Shown here: positions 27,286-36,205 of the stretch, piece after piece
Layout of the letters: each line of letters opens with the position of its first letter
Numbering within the stretch: position 1 is the stretch's first letter
Assembly: GCF_003312875.1 (NCBI RefSeq)
Contig: NZ_CP015163.1
Coordinates: forward strand, 3,844,001-3,908,000
Direction: 5' to 3'
DNA: 64,000 nucleotides
Source: Amycolatopsis albispora
GTDB lineage: Bacteria > Actinomycetota > Actinomycetes > Mycobacteriales > Pseudonocardiaceae
Made by a program: the position numbers and the translations under genes
The notes under the pieces: model-generated
Database searches by the model: none
What the model saw: only the letters and a program-made list of their open reading frames with translations
Told to the model about the DNA's origin: nothing

Positions 27286-28788
27286 ATGACCCTGCCGAAG
27301 CTTGCCTTGTCCGAGAACACCGAGGCCGCGCTGGGCAAGACCCGCGCCGAGGTGATCGTCGTTGGCACCGTGCAGGGCGAGGACGGGCTCACCCTCGCCC
27401 CCGGCGCCGAAGCCGTCGACGCCGCCTTCGACGGCAAGCTGGCCGAGGTGCTGACCACCCTGGGTGCCGCGGGCAAGGCCGAGGAGACCGTCAAGCTGCC
27501 GACGCTCGGCCGCACCGGCGCCGACGTGGTGCTGGCCGTCGGCCTCGGCAAGGCCGGTGCCGACGGCATCACCCCCGAGCAGGTCCGCCGTGCTTCCGGC
27601 GCCGCCGCGCGGGCGCTGGCCGGCACCTCGCGCGCGTTCACCACACTGTCCGCTGTGGACCTCCAGGCCACCGTCGAGGGCACCGTGCTCGGCGCCTACA
27701 GCTTCACCGAGTACAAGTCCGAGCCCGGCGACGCCCCGGTGTCCACTGTGGACATCGCGAGCCCGGCCGACGGCAGCGCCCGCGAGCACCGCGCCACGCT
27801 GAAGGCGGCCACCGCGATCGCCGAAGCGGTGACCATCGCCCGCGACCTGATCAACACCCCGCCGAACGACCTGTTCCCGGCCTCGTTCGCCGACCGCGCC
27901 AAGAAGCTGGCCGACGCGAACAAGCTCGAGATCGAGGTGCTCGACGAGAAGGCGCTCAAGCGCAAGGGCTTCGGCGGCATCCTCGGCGTCGGCGGCGGCT
28001 CGTCGCGCCAGCCGCGCCTGCTGCGCGTGGCCTACACCCCGGCCAAGGCGAAGAAGAAGATCGCGCTGGTCGGCAAGGGCATCACCTTCGACTCGGGCGG
28101 CATCTCGATCAAGCCCGCGGCCAACATGGACCACATGACCTCGGACATGTCCGGGGCGGCGGGCGTGCTCGCGTCCGTGGTGCTGGCCGCGAAGCTGAAG
28201 TACCCGCTCGAGGTGGTCGCGCACATCCCGCTGGCGGAGAACCTGCCGTCGGGCACCTCCTACCGGCCCGGCGACGTGCTGACCATGTACGGCGGCAAAA
28301 CCGTCGAGGTGCTCAACACCGACGCCGAAGGCCGCCTGGTGCTGGCCGACGCCATCGTGCGCGCGGGCGAGGAGAACCCGGACTACCTGATCGAGACCTC
28401 CACGCTGACCGGCGCGCAGGTGGTGGCGCTGGGCAACCGGACCGCCGGGATCATGGGCTCGGACGAGTTCCGCGACCGCGTCGCCGAGATCGCCAGGGCC
28501 ACCGGCGAGGGCGGCTGGGCCATGCCGCTGCCCGAGGAACTGCGTGGTGACCTCGACTCGCGGCTGGCCGACCTGGCCAACGTCACCGGCCACCGCTGGG
28601 GCGGCATGCTGGCGGCCGGGATCTTCCTGCGTGAGTTCGTCACCGAGGACCTGCCCTGGGCGCACATCGACATCGCGGGCCCGTCGTTCAACACCGGCGG
28701 CCCGTGGGGTTACACGCCCAAGGGCGGCACCGGCGTCCCGGTGCGCACCATCGCCGCGGTGCTGGCGGACATCGCCGACCGCGGCTGA
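27286..28788 (+). CDS. pepA: Leucyl aminopeptidase (M17)
   Basis: This cytosolic dizinc/dimanganese peptidase removes N-terminal residues; in actinobacteria it sits near dlaT and lipB (mycobacterial pepB). The 500-residue protein has a variable N-terminal macro-like domain and the M17 catalytic domain with GKGITFDSGGISIKP, MTSDMSGAAGV and the signature NTDAEGRLVLAD from about residue 344. The start at ATG 27286 (MTLPKL) is preferred because GAGGA lies 5 bases upstream; an ATG four codons earlier overlaps that site. Confidence 0.94.
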   Translation: MTLPKLALSENTEAALGKTRAEVIVVGTVQGEDGLTLAPGAEAVDAAFDGKLAEVLTTLGAAGKAEETVKLPTLGRTGADVVLAVGLGKAGADGITPEQVRRASGAAARALAGTSRAFTTLSAVDLQATVEGTVLGAYSFTEYKSEPGDAPVSTVDIASPADGSAREHRATLKAATAIAEAVTIARDLINTPPNDLFPASFADRAKKLADANKLEIEVLDEKALKRKGFGGILGVGGGSSRQPRLLRVAYTPAKAKKKIALVGKGITFDSGGISIKPAANMDHMTSDMSGAAGVLASVVLAAKLKYPLEVVAHIPLAENLPSGTSYRPGDVLTMYGGKTVEVLNTDAEGRLVLADAIVRAGEENPDYLIETSTLTGAQVVALGNRTAGIMGSDEFRDRVAEIARATGEGGWAMPLPEELRGDLDSRLADLANVTGHRWGGMLAAGIFLREFVTEDLPWAHIDIAGPSFNTGGPWGYTPKGGTGVPVRTIAAVLADIADRG

Positions 28789-28794
28789 GCCCCT

Positions 28795-29820
28795 TTGCAC
28801 GAGCAGCTCGAACCGGCCGTGAGCGACGTGCTCACGGCCGGTGAGCCGCAGGTCGACCGCGCCGTCGGGGACACCGCGCTGCTGCTGGCGGGCAGCGGGT
28901 TCCCCGGCGAGGCCGACCGGCTGGTGCGCACCTGGCGGTCGGTCACCGAGCGCCCGGCGGCCGCGCTGGTGCCCGGGCCCGTGCACGCCCGCGCGTGGGC
29001 GATGCTGTTCGAAGCCCGCGGTGAGCGGCCGGACTGGGCCGGCGAACTGCTCCCCCTCGACCTGGACGCGGAAGAAGCCGCGCACCGCGCGTACCTGAGC
29101 CGTCCGGTGCCGTCGCTGCCGACCGGCCTGCTCGGTGACACCACCGCGGGCAAGATCGTCTCCGGCCTCGCCGAACACCTGGAACAGGGCGCGGAAGACC
29201 CCGCGAAGACCGCGTTGCTGCGGGCCGAGGACCTCGCCCGCGAAGGCGAGCACGACGCCGCCCTCGCCGCGCTGGCGGACTGGGCCGCGCTGCGGCCGTC
29301 GATGCCCGCGGCGCTGGCCTGCCGGCATCTCGCGCCACTGCTGGTGGCCGGGGCCGACCCGCTCGGCCTCGGCGAAGAGCACGCCACCGCGCTGGCCGCC
29401 GAGCTGATCGCCGCGCTGCGCACGCGGTACGCGGCGAAGTCCGCTTCGCTCGACTGGCCGTCGCTGATCGACCGCGTCCTCGAACTGCGCGAGGCGTGCG
29501 GCCGCGCCCCGGCGTCCACAAGGGACATCGAGGCCGCGGAAACCCGGCTGGGCCGGGAACTTCCACCCGACTACCGCGAATTCCTGCGCACCACCGACGG
29601 ACTGCCAGCCGACGTGGCCTTCCCGCGCCTGCTCGCCGCGGCCGAGCTGACCGCGCACGGCGGCGTGGTGCCGGTCAGCGAGCGCGGTGAGAGCATGATC
29701 CTTCTCTCACCGGTGGCGTCGGGCTGGGTGGTCGTGCAGACCGACGCGCTGCTCGGCACCAGCACCTACCGCACCTTCCGCGAGCTGATGGAAGAGCACC
29801 TCCGGCTGCTGGAGTCCTAG
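28795..29820 (+). CDS. SMI1/KNR4 family protein with long N-terminal region
   Basis: The 341-residue product starts at TTG 28795, 6 bp after the aminopeptidase stop, so it is probably cotranscribed. The last 110 residues form an SMI1/KNR4 (SUKH-type) domain: IEAAETRLGRELPPDYREFL, then TTDGLP and a closing SGWVVVQTDALLGTSTYRTF. The first 230 residues are helical, Ala-rich and resemble no family I know. SUKH proteins often act as toxin immunity proteins, but no toxin gene is near, so a housekeeping binding role is equally likely. Confidence 0.75.
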   Translation: MHEQLEPAVSDVLTAGEPQVDRAVGDTALLLAGSGFPGEADRLVRTWRSVTERPAAALVPGPVHARAWAMLFEARGERPDWAGELLPLDLDAEEAAHRAYLSRPVPSLPTGLLGDTTAGKIVSGLAEHLEQGAEDPAKTALLRAEDLAREGEHDAALAALADWAALRPSMPAALACRHLAPLLVAGADPLGLGEEHATALAAELIAALRTRYAAKSASLDWPSLIDRVLELREACGRAPASTRDIEAAETRLGRELPPDYREFLRTTDGLPADVAFPRLLAAAELTAHGGVVPVSERGESMILLSPVASGWVVVQTDALLGTSTYRTFRELMEEHLRLLES

Positions 29821-29826
29821 GGTTTT

Positions 29827-30174
29827 CTAGGACGGCCGCCGCTTCTGGCGCTCGGTGTACTCGCGCATGCGCTTCGGGTAGCCGACCTTCGACACCTCGT
29901 AGACCGGGATCGAGCGCTTCTTGCCGAACTGCTGCGCGGCCTCCAGGCTGCCGATCCGGCGCCTGGTCCACTCGCCGTCGTGCGCGATCAGCACCACCGT
30001 GGTCTCGGTGACCGTGGTCCGCGGCTCCACATAGGCCTCGACGCCGGTGCGCTGAGCTGCCCACTCGTCCAGGTGGCGGGTGTCGTCCGGAGTGGATTTC
30101 CGCAGCGTGCCCGGTTTTCCACCACCCTTCGAGCCGCCCTTGCCCCGCCTGCGCAGCGAGTCGAACAGACCCAC
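29827..30174 (-). CDS. Conserved actinobacterial hypothetical protein
   Basis: This 115-residue basic protein begins GLFDSLRRRGKGGSKGGGKP, a Gly/Lys-rich leader, followed by a compact domain (TTVTETTVVLIAHDGEWTRR and KKRSIPVYEVSKVGYPKRMR). Similar short proteins occur widely in actinobacteria without known function; nucleic-acid binding is plausible from its charge. The GTG at 30174 is 9 bases after GAGGG; a GTG three codons upstream is the alternative. It is convergent with the SMI1/KNR4 gene. Confidence 0.6.
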   Translation of the reverse strand: MGLFDSLRRRGKGGSKGGGKPGTLRKSTPDDTRHLDEWAAQRTGVEAYVEPRTTVTETTVVLIAHDGEWTRRRIGSLEAAQQFGKKRSIPVYEVSKVGYPKRMREYTERQKRRPS

Positions 30175-30365
30175 ACCGACCACCCTCTCTCGAAGCCGCT
30201 GACACGCCCATTATCGCCCTGTTCCAGCGGGTGCGTCGGCACACACCCGGCTAGGTCGCAAGCGTGCCGGACGAGGTGACAAGATGAGGTGTGTTCCGCG
30301 CGCGCGAAGTACTCGCGCGCGGGCGGACGAGCATCATCGCCGAGCTCTTGCTAGGAGTATTCAAC

Positions 30366-31739
30366 GTGACCGACACCTCCGCTGACCTGGTGATCCTCGG
30401 TGGCGGATCGGGCGGGTACGCCGCGGCCTTCCGCGCGGCCGAGCTCGGCCTTTCCGTCATCCTGATCGAGAAGGACAAGCTGGGTGGGACGTGCCTGCAC
30501 CGCGGGTGCATCCCGACCAAGGCCCTGCTGCACGCGGCGGAGGTCGCCGACTCGGCCCGCGAAAGCGAGCAGTTCGGCGTGAAGGCCACCCTCGAAGGTG
30601 TCGACATCGCCGGGGTGAACAAGTACAAGGACTCGATCATCTCGCGGCTGTACAAGGGCCTGCAGGGCCTGGCCAAGGCCCACAAGGTCACCCTGGTCGA
30701 GGGCAGCGGCACCTTCGTCGGCGGCACCAGCGTCGAGGTCGATGGCACCCGGTACACCGGCAAGAACGTCATCCTGGCCACCGGCTCGTACTCCAAGACG
30801 CTGCCCGGCCTGGAGCTCGGCGGGCGGATCATCGCCAGCGAGCAGGCGCTGTCGCTGGACTACATCCCGGAGAAGGCCGTGGTGCTCGGCGGCGGGGTGA
30901 TCGGGGTGGAGTTCGCCAGCGTGTGGGCCTCCTTCGGCACCGAGGTGACCATCGTCGAGGCGCTGCCGCGGCTGGTCCCGAACGAGGACGAGTTCGCCTC
31001 CAAGCAGCTCGAGCGCGCCTTCCGCCGTCGCAAGATCGCCTTCAAGACCGGGGTCAAGTTCACCGGCGCCAAGCAGGACGACAACGGCGTGAGCGTGTCG
31101 CTGGAGTCCGGCGAGACCATCGACGCCGACCTGCTGCTGGTCGCGGTCGGCCGCGGGCCCAACTCGGCCGGGCACGGCTACGAGGAGGCCGGGGTCTCGA
31201 TGGAGCGCGGCTTCGTGCTCACCGACGACCGCCTGCGCACCAACCTGCCGAACGTCTACGCGGTCGGCGACATCGTGCCGGGCCTGCAGCTCGCGCACCG
31301 CGGTTTCCAGCAGGGCATCTTCGTGGCCGAGGAGATCGCCGGCCTCGACCCGCGCCCGGTGGACGAGGCCGGCATCCCGCGGGTGACCTACTCGCACCCG
31401 GAGGTCGCCTCGGTCGGCCTCACCGAAGCGCAGGCCAAGGAGCGCTACGGTGCTGACGTGGTCACCTTCACCTACGACCTCGGCGGCAACGGCAAGAGCC
31501 AGATCCTGAAGACCTCCGGCGCGGTGAAGCTGATCAAGGCGCCGGACGGGCCGGTGGTCGGCCTGCACCTGGTCGGCGACCGCGTCGGCGAGCTGATCGG
31601 CGAAGCGCAGCTGATCTACAACTGGGAGGCCTTCCCGGAGGACATCGCCCCGCTCATCCACGCCCACCCCACCCAGTCCGAGGCACTCGGCGAAGCACAC
31701 CTGGCCCTGGCAGGCAAGCCACTGCACGTGCACAGCTGA
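30366..31739 (+). CDS. lpd: Dihydrolipoyl dehydrogenase (E3)
   Basis: E3 reoxidises dihydrolipoamide in the 2-oxoacid dehydrogenase complexes, passing electrons to NAD. The 457-residue flavoprotein has the FAD loop LGGGSGGYAAAF, the redox disulfide GGTCLHRGCIPTK (C43, C48), the NAD fold VVLGGGVIGVEFASV, VYAVGDI and the C-terminal catalytic His-Glu in HAHPTQSEALGEA. The GTG at 30366 is 8-9 bases after AGGAGT; the frame extends 25 codons upstream without a ribosome site. It forms an operon with the E2 gene 60 bp downstream. Confidence 0.96.
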   Translation: MTDTSADLVILGGGSGGYAAAFRAAELGLSVILIEKDKLGGTCLHRGCIPTKALLHAAEVADSARESEQFGVKATLEGVDIAGVNKYKDSIISRLYKGLQGLAKAHKVTLVEGSGTFVGGTSVEVDGTRYTGKNVILATGSYSKTLPGLELGGRIIASEQALSLDYIPEKAVVLGGGVIGVEFASVWASFGTEVTIVEALPRLVPNEDEFASKQLERAFRRRKIAFKTGVKFTGAKQDDNGVSVSLESGETIDADLLLVAVGRGPNSAGHGYEEAGVSMERGFVLTDDRLRTNLPNVYAVGDIVPGLQLAHRGFQQGIFVAEEIAGLDPRPVDEAGIPRVTYSHPEVASVGLTEAQAKERYGADVVTFTYDLGGNGKSQILKTSGAVKLIKAPDGPVVGLHLVGDRVGELIGEAQLIYNWEAFPEDIAPLIHAHPTQSEALGEAHLALAGKPLHVHS

Positions 31740-31799
31740 CGACCGCGTACCAGCCCACAGACCGCACCAGAACCATTTCATCAAGGGAGTCAGCAGAAA

Positions 31800-33617
31800 A
31801 TGGCCTACTCCGTCACATTGCCGGAGCTCGGGGAGAGCGTCACGGAGGGCACCGTCACCCGGTGGCTCAAGCAGGAGGGTGACCGGGTCGAGGTCGACGA
31901 GCCGTTGCTCGAGATCTCCACCGACAAGGTGGACACCGAGGTGCCGTCCCCGGTGGCGGGCACCGTGCAGCGCATCGTGGCCGCCGAGGACGAAACCGTC
32001 GAGGTCGGCGGCGAACTCGCGGTGATCGACGACGGCTCCGGCGGCGGCGAATCCGCGCCCGCCGAGCAGTCCGCTCCCGCCCAGGAGCAGCAGCAGGCCC
32101 CCGCCGAAGAGGCTCCGGCGTCTTCCGAGGCTCCAGCGTCTTCGGAGTCTTCGCAGCCTTCCGAGCCGGAGCCCGCGGCCCAGCCGCAGGCGTCGGGCGG
32201 CGGATCCGCGCAGGGCACCCCGGTGACCTTGCCCGAACTCGGCGAGAGCGTCACCGAAGGCACCGTCACCCGCTGGCTCAAGCAGGTCGGCGACACCGTC
32301 GAGGTGGACGAGCCGCTGCTCGAGATCTCCACCGACAAGGTGGACACCGAGGTGCCGTCGCCGGTGGCGGGCACCGTGCTGGAGATCAGCGTCGGTGAAG
32401 ACGAGACCGTCGAGGTCGGCGGCCAGCTGGCCGTCGTCGGGGACGCGGGTGCCGCGCCGCAGCAGCAGTCGGCCCCGGCCGCCAAGCCCGAGCCCAAGCC
32501 GGAACCGAAGCCGGAACCCGAGCCCGAGCCGAAGACCGAGCCGGTCCAGCAGCAGGCCCCGCAGCAGCAGGCTCCGCAGCAGGCCCAGCCCCAGCAGCAG
32601 GCGCCCCAGCAGCCGAAGCCGCAGACGCCGGCCGCGGCCGAGGGCAACGGCGGCGGCTCCGCGCCGTACGTCACGCCGCTGGTGCGCAAGCTGGCTTCGG
32701 AGAACGGCATCGACCTCGCCTCGCTGACCGGCAGCGGCGTCGGTGGCCGCATCCGCAAGCAGGACGTGCTGGCCGCGGTCGAGGAGAAGCAGAAGCAGCA
32801 GGCGGCCGCCCCGGCGCCCGCCGCCGCGCCGTCCGCTCCGGCGCAGGCCCCGGCCGCTCCGGCCCCGGCCGGTGGTGGTCAGGACAAGTCGGCCCTGCGC
32901 GGCACCGTGCAGAAGGCCAACCGGATCCGGCAGATCACCGCGCAGAAGACCAAGGAATCGCTGCAGGTCTCCGCGCAGCTGACCCAGGTCCACGAGGTCG
33001 ACGTGACCAAGATCGCCCGGCTGCGCCAGCGGGCGAAGGCGGCGTTCAAGGAGCGCGAGGGCATCAACCTCACCTTCCTGCCGTTCTTCGCCAAGGCCAC
33101 GGTCGAGGCGCTCAAGCAGCACCCGAACGTGAACGCGTCGTACAACGAGGAGACCAAGGAGATCACCTACCACGGTGCGGTCCACCTCGGCATCGCCGTG
33201 GACACCGAAAAGGGCCTGCTGTCGGTGGTCATCCACGACGCCGGCGAGCTGAACCTGGCCGGGCTCGCGCACAAGATCGCCGACCTGGCGGCCCGCGCGC
33301 GGACCAACAAGATCAAGCCCGACGAGCTGACCGGGGGCACCTTCACGGTGACCAACATCGGCAGCAACGGCGCGCTGTTCGACACGCCGATCATCGTGCA
33401 GCCGCAGTCGGGCATGCTCGGCACCGGCGCGGTGGTGAAGCGGCCGGTGGTGATCACCGACGCCGACGGCAACGACACCATCGCCGTGCGGTCGATGGCG
33501 TTCCTGCCGCTGACCTACGACCACCGCCTGATCGACGGCGCGGACGCGGGCCGGTTCGTCACCACGATCAAGCAGCGCCTCGAAGAAGGCAACTTCGAGG
33601 ACGAGCTGGGCCTGTAA
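31800..33617 (+). CDS. sucB: 2-oxoacid dehydrogenase E2 (dihydrolipoyl acyltransferase), two lipoyl domains
   Basis: The 605-residue E2 has two lipoyl domains (about residues 2-77 and 139-215), each with the lipoylated Lys in [12 protein letters not shown]. Long Ala/Pro/Gln/Glu linkers join them to a peripheral-subunit-binding domain ([16 protein letters not shown], about 285-325) and the acyltransferase core ending in [14 protein letters not shown], where His and Asp are catalytic. In mycobacteria the corresponding protein (DlaT) serves pyruvate dehydrogenase and peroxide defence, so the symbol dlaT would also fit. Lipoylation would depend on lipB and lipA a few kb away. Confidence 0.94.
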   Translation: MAYSVTLPELGESVTEGTVTRWLKQEGDRVEVDEPLLEISTDKVDTEVPSPVAGTVQRIVAAEDETVEVGGELAVIDDGSGGGESAPAEQSAPAQEQQQAPAEEAPASSEAPASSESSQPSEPEPAAQPQASGGGSAQGTPVTLPELGESVTEGTVTRWLKQVGDTVEVDEPLLEISTDKVDTEVPSPVAGTVLEISVGEDETVEVGGQLAVVGDAGAAPQQQSAPAAKPEPKPEPKPEPEPEPKTEPVQQQAPQQQAPQQAQPQQQAPQQPKPQTPAAAEGNGGGSAPYVTPLVRKLASENGIDLASLTGSGVGGRIRKQDVLAAVEEKQKQQAAAPAPAAAPSAPAQAPAAPAPAGGGQDKSALRGTVQKANRIRQITAQKTKESLQVSAQLTQVHEVDVTKIARLRQRAKAAFKEREGINLTFLPFFAKATVEALKQHPNVNASYNEETKEITYHGAVHLGIAVDTEKGLLSVVIHDAGELNLAGLAHKIADLAARARTNKIKPDELTGGTFTVTNIGSNGALFDTPIIVQPQSGMLGTGAVVKRPVVITDADGNDTIAVRSMAFLPLTYDHRLIDGADAGRFVTTIKQRLEEGNFEDELGL

Positions 33618-33634
33618 GCCCTTCCGGCTCGGCA

Positions 33635-33663
33635 CGGGGCACCACCTGCGCGGTGGTGCCCCG
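33635..33663 (+). terminator. Intrinsic terminator after the E2 gene
   Basis: A 12-bp stem, CGGGGCACCACC (33635-33646) with its complement at 33652-33663 and loop TGCGC, is followed by TTCTGTTTTT. It ends the lpd-E2 operon; the convergent TetR gene stops at 33673, directly after the T-run. Confidence 0.85.
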
Positions 33664-33672
33664 TTCTGTTTT

Positions 33673-34188
33673 TCACTGCCTGGCGCCGAGCACCCGGAGC
33701 AGGCTGGTGCGGAGCGCTTCGGCCGCCTGCTCCCCCGGCATGCGGCCCGCGTCGGTCTCCGCGCTCGCGGTGTGCGCGAGGCTGATGGTGACCGCGACCA
33801 GCCAGTCGCTGGACAGGCGATCGTCGAATTCGCCGGTGCCCTGGCCGCGTTCGATGACCTCCTTCAGCCGGTCGGCGACCGGCGCGTGACGCCGGTGGTC
33901 GCCGTCCTGGCCCACCGGCAGCGAGCCGAGCTTCCGGACCAGCGCCGGGTACCGCCCGGAGGCCCGGCGGGCGGCGTCGAGCAGGCGGACCAGCGCGTCC
34001 GCCGCCGGGCCGGTGCCGGGATCGGCGGCATCCATCGCGGCGACGACCTGCTCGGTGAGGTGGTCGAGCACCGCCGCGAGCAGCTGTTCTCGCGTGGGGA
34101 AATGGGCGTAGACCGTCTGGCGGGTCACGCCCGCGGCCACGGCGACGGCCGCGACACCGGCGTCGGGCTCGGCATCGAGCACCCGCAC
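33673..34188 (-). pseudogene. TetR-family regulator, 5' truncated
   Basis: From GTG 34188 the frame gives 171 residues containing the TetR helix-turn-helix (AVAVAAGVTRQTVYAHFPTR) and a plausible C-terminal ligand domain. The first helix should lie just upstream; the frame does continue as S-R-A-P-I-L-D-A-A, the usual start of helix 1, but meets a stop at 34216-34218 after nine more codons and has no start codon there. So the 5' end of the gene, with its promoter, appears lost. Beyond this point the sequence belongs to an oppositely oriented NTF2-like gene that lacks its own 5' end. A shortened protein from GTG 34188 would lack most of helix 1. Confidence 0.65.
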
Positions 34189-34213
34189 CGCCGCGTCCAG
34201 GATCGGCGCCCGG

Positions 34214-34558
34214 CTTCATCACCTCCACCGAAGACTGCTGGCCGGCAACGAGGACGCGGCGCTGATCGTCGACCGCTACCACACCGCGGACGTCGTCCAG
34301 TTCGCCGACGGGAACCGCATCGACCGCGACAAGCTCATCGCGCACACCCGCCCGGTCCGCAAGAACCGGCCGTCCAGTCGCATCGAGGTGCACGAAGCGC
34401 TGGCGGACGGCGACCACATCGCCGCCCGGTACACCCTGCACGTCCGCAACCGCAACAAGGACCTCGCCATCGAGGTCTGCTTCTTCGGGCAGTTCACCCC
34501 CCACGGCCGGATGCGCCGGGCGAACCTGCTCACCCGCACCGTCCGCGAAGCCGGTTGA
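34214..34558 (+). pseudogene. SnoaL/NTF2-like protein remnant, 5' truncated
   Basis: A plus-strand frame ending at TGA 34556-34558 reads HRRLLAGNEDAALIVDRYHT, ADVVQFADGNRIDRDKLIAH, and later DHIAARYTLHVRN and FGQFTPHGRMRRANLLT, which fit the cone-shaped NTF2/SnoaL fold. No ATG, GTG or TTG is available upstream in this frame; the only internal starts are late. About the first 10-20 residues are missing. It abuts the truncated TetR gene head to head, so one deletion removing both 5' ends and the shared promoter region explains both. Confidence 0.65.
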
Positions 34559-34606
34559 CAGGTGGACGTCCTCCAATATTCTAGAATTACGGAATTCTAG
34601 AGGAGG
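34555..34606 (+). promoter_or_regulatory. Promoter with overlapping 22-bp operator for the serine hydrolase gene
   Basis: TTGACA at 34555-34560 and TATTCT at 34577-34582 are 16 bp apart, a near-consensus sigma-70 type promoter. A perfect inverted repeat, TCTAGAATT (34580-34588) and AATTCTAGA (34593-34601) with spacer ACGG, covers the -10 element and the start site, and the ribosome site AGGAGG follows at once. A bound repressor would block transcription. The ArsR-like regulator two genes on is the obvious candidate. Confidence 0.7.
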
Positions 34607-34611
34607 GTGTC

Positions 34612-35679
34612 ATGCTCAACCGCCGCAAGCTGCTGGTGTCGGTGGCCGCCGCCGGCTCGGTGGCCTTGCTCCCGCCGCCGCGGGCGCGAGCCGCCGAGTC
34701 CCCGGCGAAGGCCTGGCTCGACTGGATGGCCGCGAACCGCGGCAACGTGGGCGCGATGGTCGACGACGGCGCCGGTCGCACGCTCGCCCACCGCGCGGCC
34801 GAGCCGATGGTCCTGGCCTCGGCGATCAAGATCGTGCACCTGACCGCGTACGCCAAGGCCGTCGCCGAGGGCAGGCTGGACCCCGCCGAGCAGATCCGCG
34901 TCGGCGACTGGGACATCCGGCACCCGTGGGTCAGCGACGGCGGCGCGCACCGCCAGGCGCTGACCGCGCTGGGCATCCCGTGCGACCAGTTCGGCATCGC
35001 GCACGACCCCGAGCGGCTGGTCACGCTGAACCAGCTCGCCGGCGCGATGATCCTGTTCAGCGACAACGCCGCGCCGGACTACCTGCGTCACCGCCTCGGG
35101 CACCGCGCACTGCACGAGGCGGCCGCGAGCGGTGGCTGGTGGCGGCCGGACGTCCGGTCGCTGCAGGGTGAAGTGCTCCAGCTGATCATGCCGGAACTGG
35201 CGGGCCGGACCCCGGCCGCGCGCCGGGCGGTCGGGGACGTGCTGGCCACCAAGTTCATCCGCAGCGAGCAGTTCCGCCGCCACACCGCGGAGCGCATCCC
35301 GGCCATGCCCGCCACCAGCGACGAGCAGTGGCCGTGGACCCGCGGCCACGGCCGGGGCACCGCCGCCAAGCTGGCCGCGCTGCACCGGCACGTGGCCACC
35401 ACCGGCGGACTCGCGCGCGACCACCTGGAGCGCCCGCTGGCTTCGCGGGTGCCGCCGGGCGCGGTGGCCGTCGGCTTCAAGGGCGGCAGCCTGCCGAAAA
35501 CGGTCACCATGGGCCTGACCGTGCGCTGGCCGGACGGCCGGATCGGCTCGCTCGCCCTGCTGCTGACCGGGATCAGCGACGAGCAGCAGGCGGCCTACGA
35601 GGGTTTCCTCACGGTCGGCCTGGACGCGTTGAGCACGCCGTCCGGCTTCGACGGGCTGGCGCGAGCGCTCGGCGCGTGA
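34612..35679 (+). CDS. Exported class A beta-lactamase-like serine hydrolase
   Basis: The 355-residue protein has a Tat-like signal (NRRKLLVSVAAAGSVALL, ending near ARAAE). The active-site set of the serine beta-lactamase/transpeptidase fold is present: S70-A-I-K73, S150-D151-N152 and K290-G-G in place of the usual KTG. The omega-loop Glu of class A enzymes is not evident, so hydrolysis of beta-lactams is uncertain and a peptidase or esterase role is possible. It starts at ATG 34612 behind AGGAGGG under a repressor-type promoter and is followed 16 bp later by a regulator gene. Confidence 0.8.
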   Translation: MLNRRKLLVSVAAAGSVALLPPPRARAAESPAKAWLDWMAANRGNVGAMVDDGAGRTLAHRAAEPMVLASAIKIVHLTAYAKAVAEGRLDPAEQIRVGDWDIRHPWVSDGGAHRQALTALGIPCDQFGIAHDPERLVTLNQLAGAMILFSDNAAPDYLRHRLGHRALHEAAASGGWWRPDVRSLQGEVLQLIMPELAGRTPAARRAVGDVLATKFIRSEQFRRHTAERIPAMPATSDEQWPWTRGHGRGTAAKLAALHRHVATTGGLARDHLERPLASRVPPGAVAVGFKGGSLPKTVTMGLTVRWPDGRIGSLALLLTGISDEQQAAYEGFLTVGLDALSTPSGFDGLARALGA

Positions 35680-35695
35680 GGGGCATGCTGGTGCC

Positions 35696-36166
35696 ATGAG
35701 CACCGAGCTGAGCGATCGGGTCGCGGAGCTGGAACGGCGGGTCGCCGCGCTGGAGAACCGGGAGCAGGTGACCGAGCCGGAGCCACCGGACGACGACGGC
35801 GTGATCACCTACGCCGGGCAGCTGACCCGTCCCGGCGAGCTGGAGTGGCAGGTCACGCTCCCGTCTTCGCGGGTGCTGGCGCTGGACGACCCGCCGCGCA
35901 TCGAGGTGCTCTCGGCGCTCGCGCACCCGGCACGCGTGGCGATCGTGCGACGTCTCGCCGAGCACGGCTCCCAACCGGGCGCGGCCCTGCAGGAAGCCGC
36001 CGAACTGGGTTCGGCCGGGCAGTTCTACCACCACCTCAAGGCACTGACCGGCGCCGGCATCGTCGAGCAGGACAAGCGCGGCAGCTACCGCCTCCGCGCC
36101 CGCGCGGCGATCCCGGCGCTGGTCCTGCTCGCCGCGGCCGCCGACATCGCGGGCCAGCTGCGCTAG
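35696..36166 (+). CDS. ArsR-like winged-helix regulator
   Basis: This 156-residue protein has a short coiled-coil start (LSDRVAELERRVAALEN), a linker, and an ArsR-type winged helix from about residue 65: IEVLSALAHPARVAIVRRLA, the helix AGQFYHHLKALTGAGIVEQD and a wing KRGSYRLRARA. The C-terminus is hydrophobic (LVLLAAAADIAGQL). No metal-binding Cys set is visible. Position directly after the serine hydrolase gene suggests it represses that operon through the palindrome at 34580-34601, which is inference. Confidence 0.8.
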   Translation: MSTELSDRVAELERRVAALENREQVTEPEPPDDDGVITYAGQLTRPGELEWQVTLPSSRVLALDDPPRIEVLSALAHPARVAIVRRLAEHGSQPGAALQEAAELGSAGQFYHHLKALTGAGIVEQDKRGSYRLRARAAIPALVLLAAAADIAGQLR

Positions 36167-36205
36167 CCCGGGCCGGTTCCGCTGAGTGGTGGCAGGATCG
36201 AAACC

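Noticed and set aside
31800..32450. Near-identical DNA repeats at the start of the E2 gene
   Set aside because: These are the two lipoyl domains, a known feature of the family, not a recent duplication of interest.
30351..33635. A 1094-codon minus-strand open frame opposite lpd and the E2 gene
   Set aside because: It is the antisense of two well-supported genes, with repetitive Leu/Gly/Arg runs produced by the E2 linkers.
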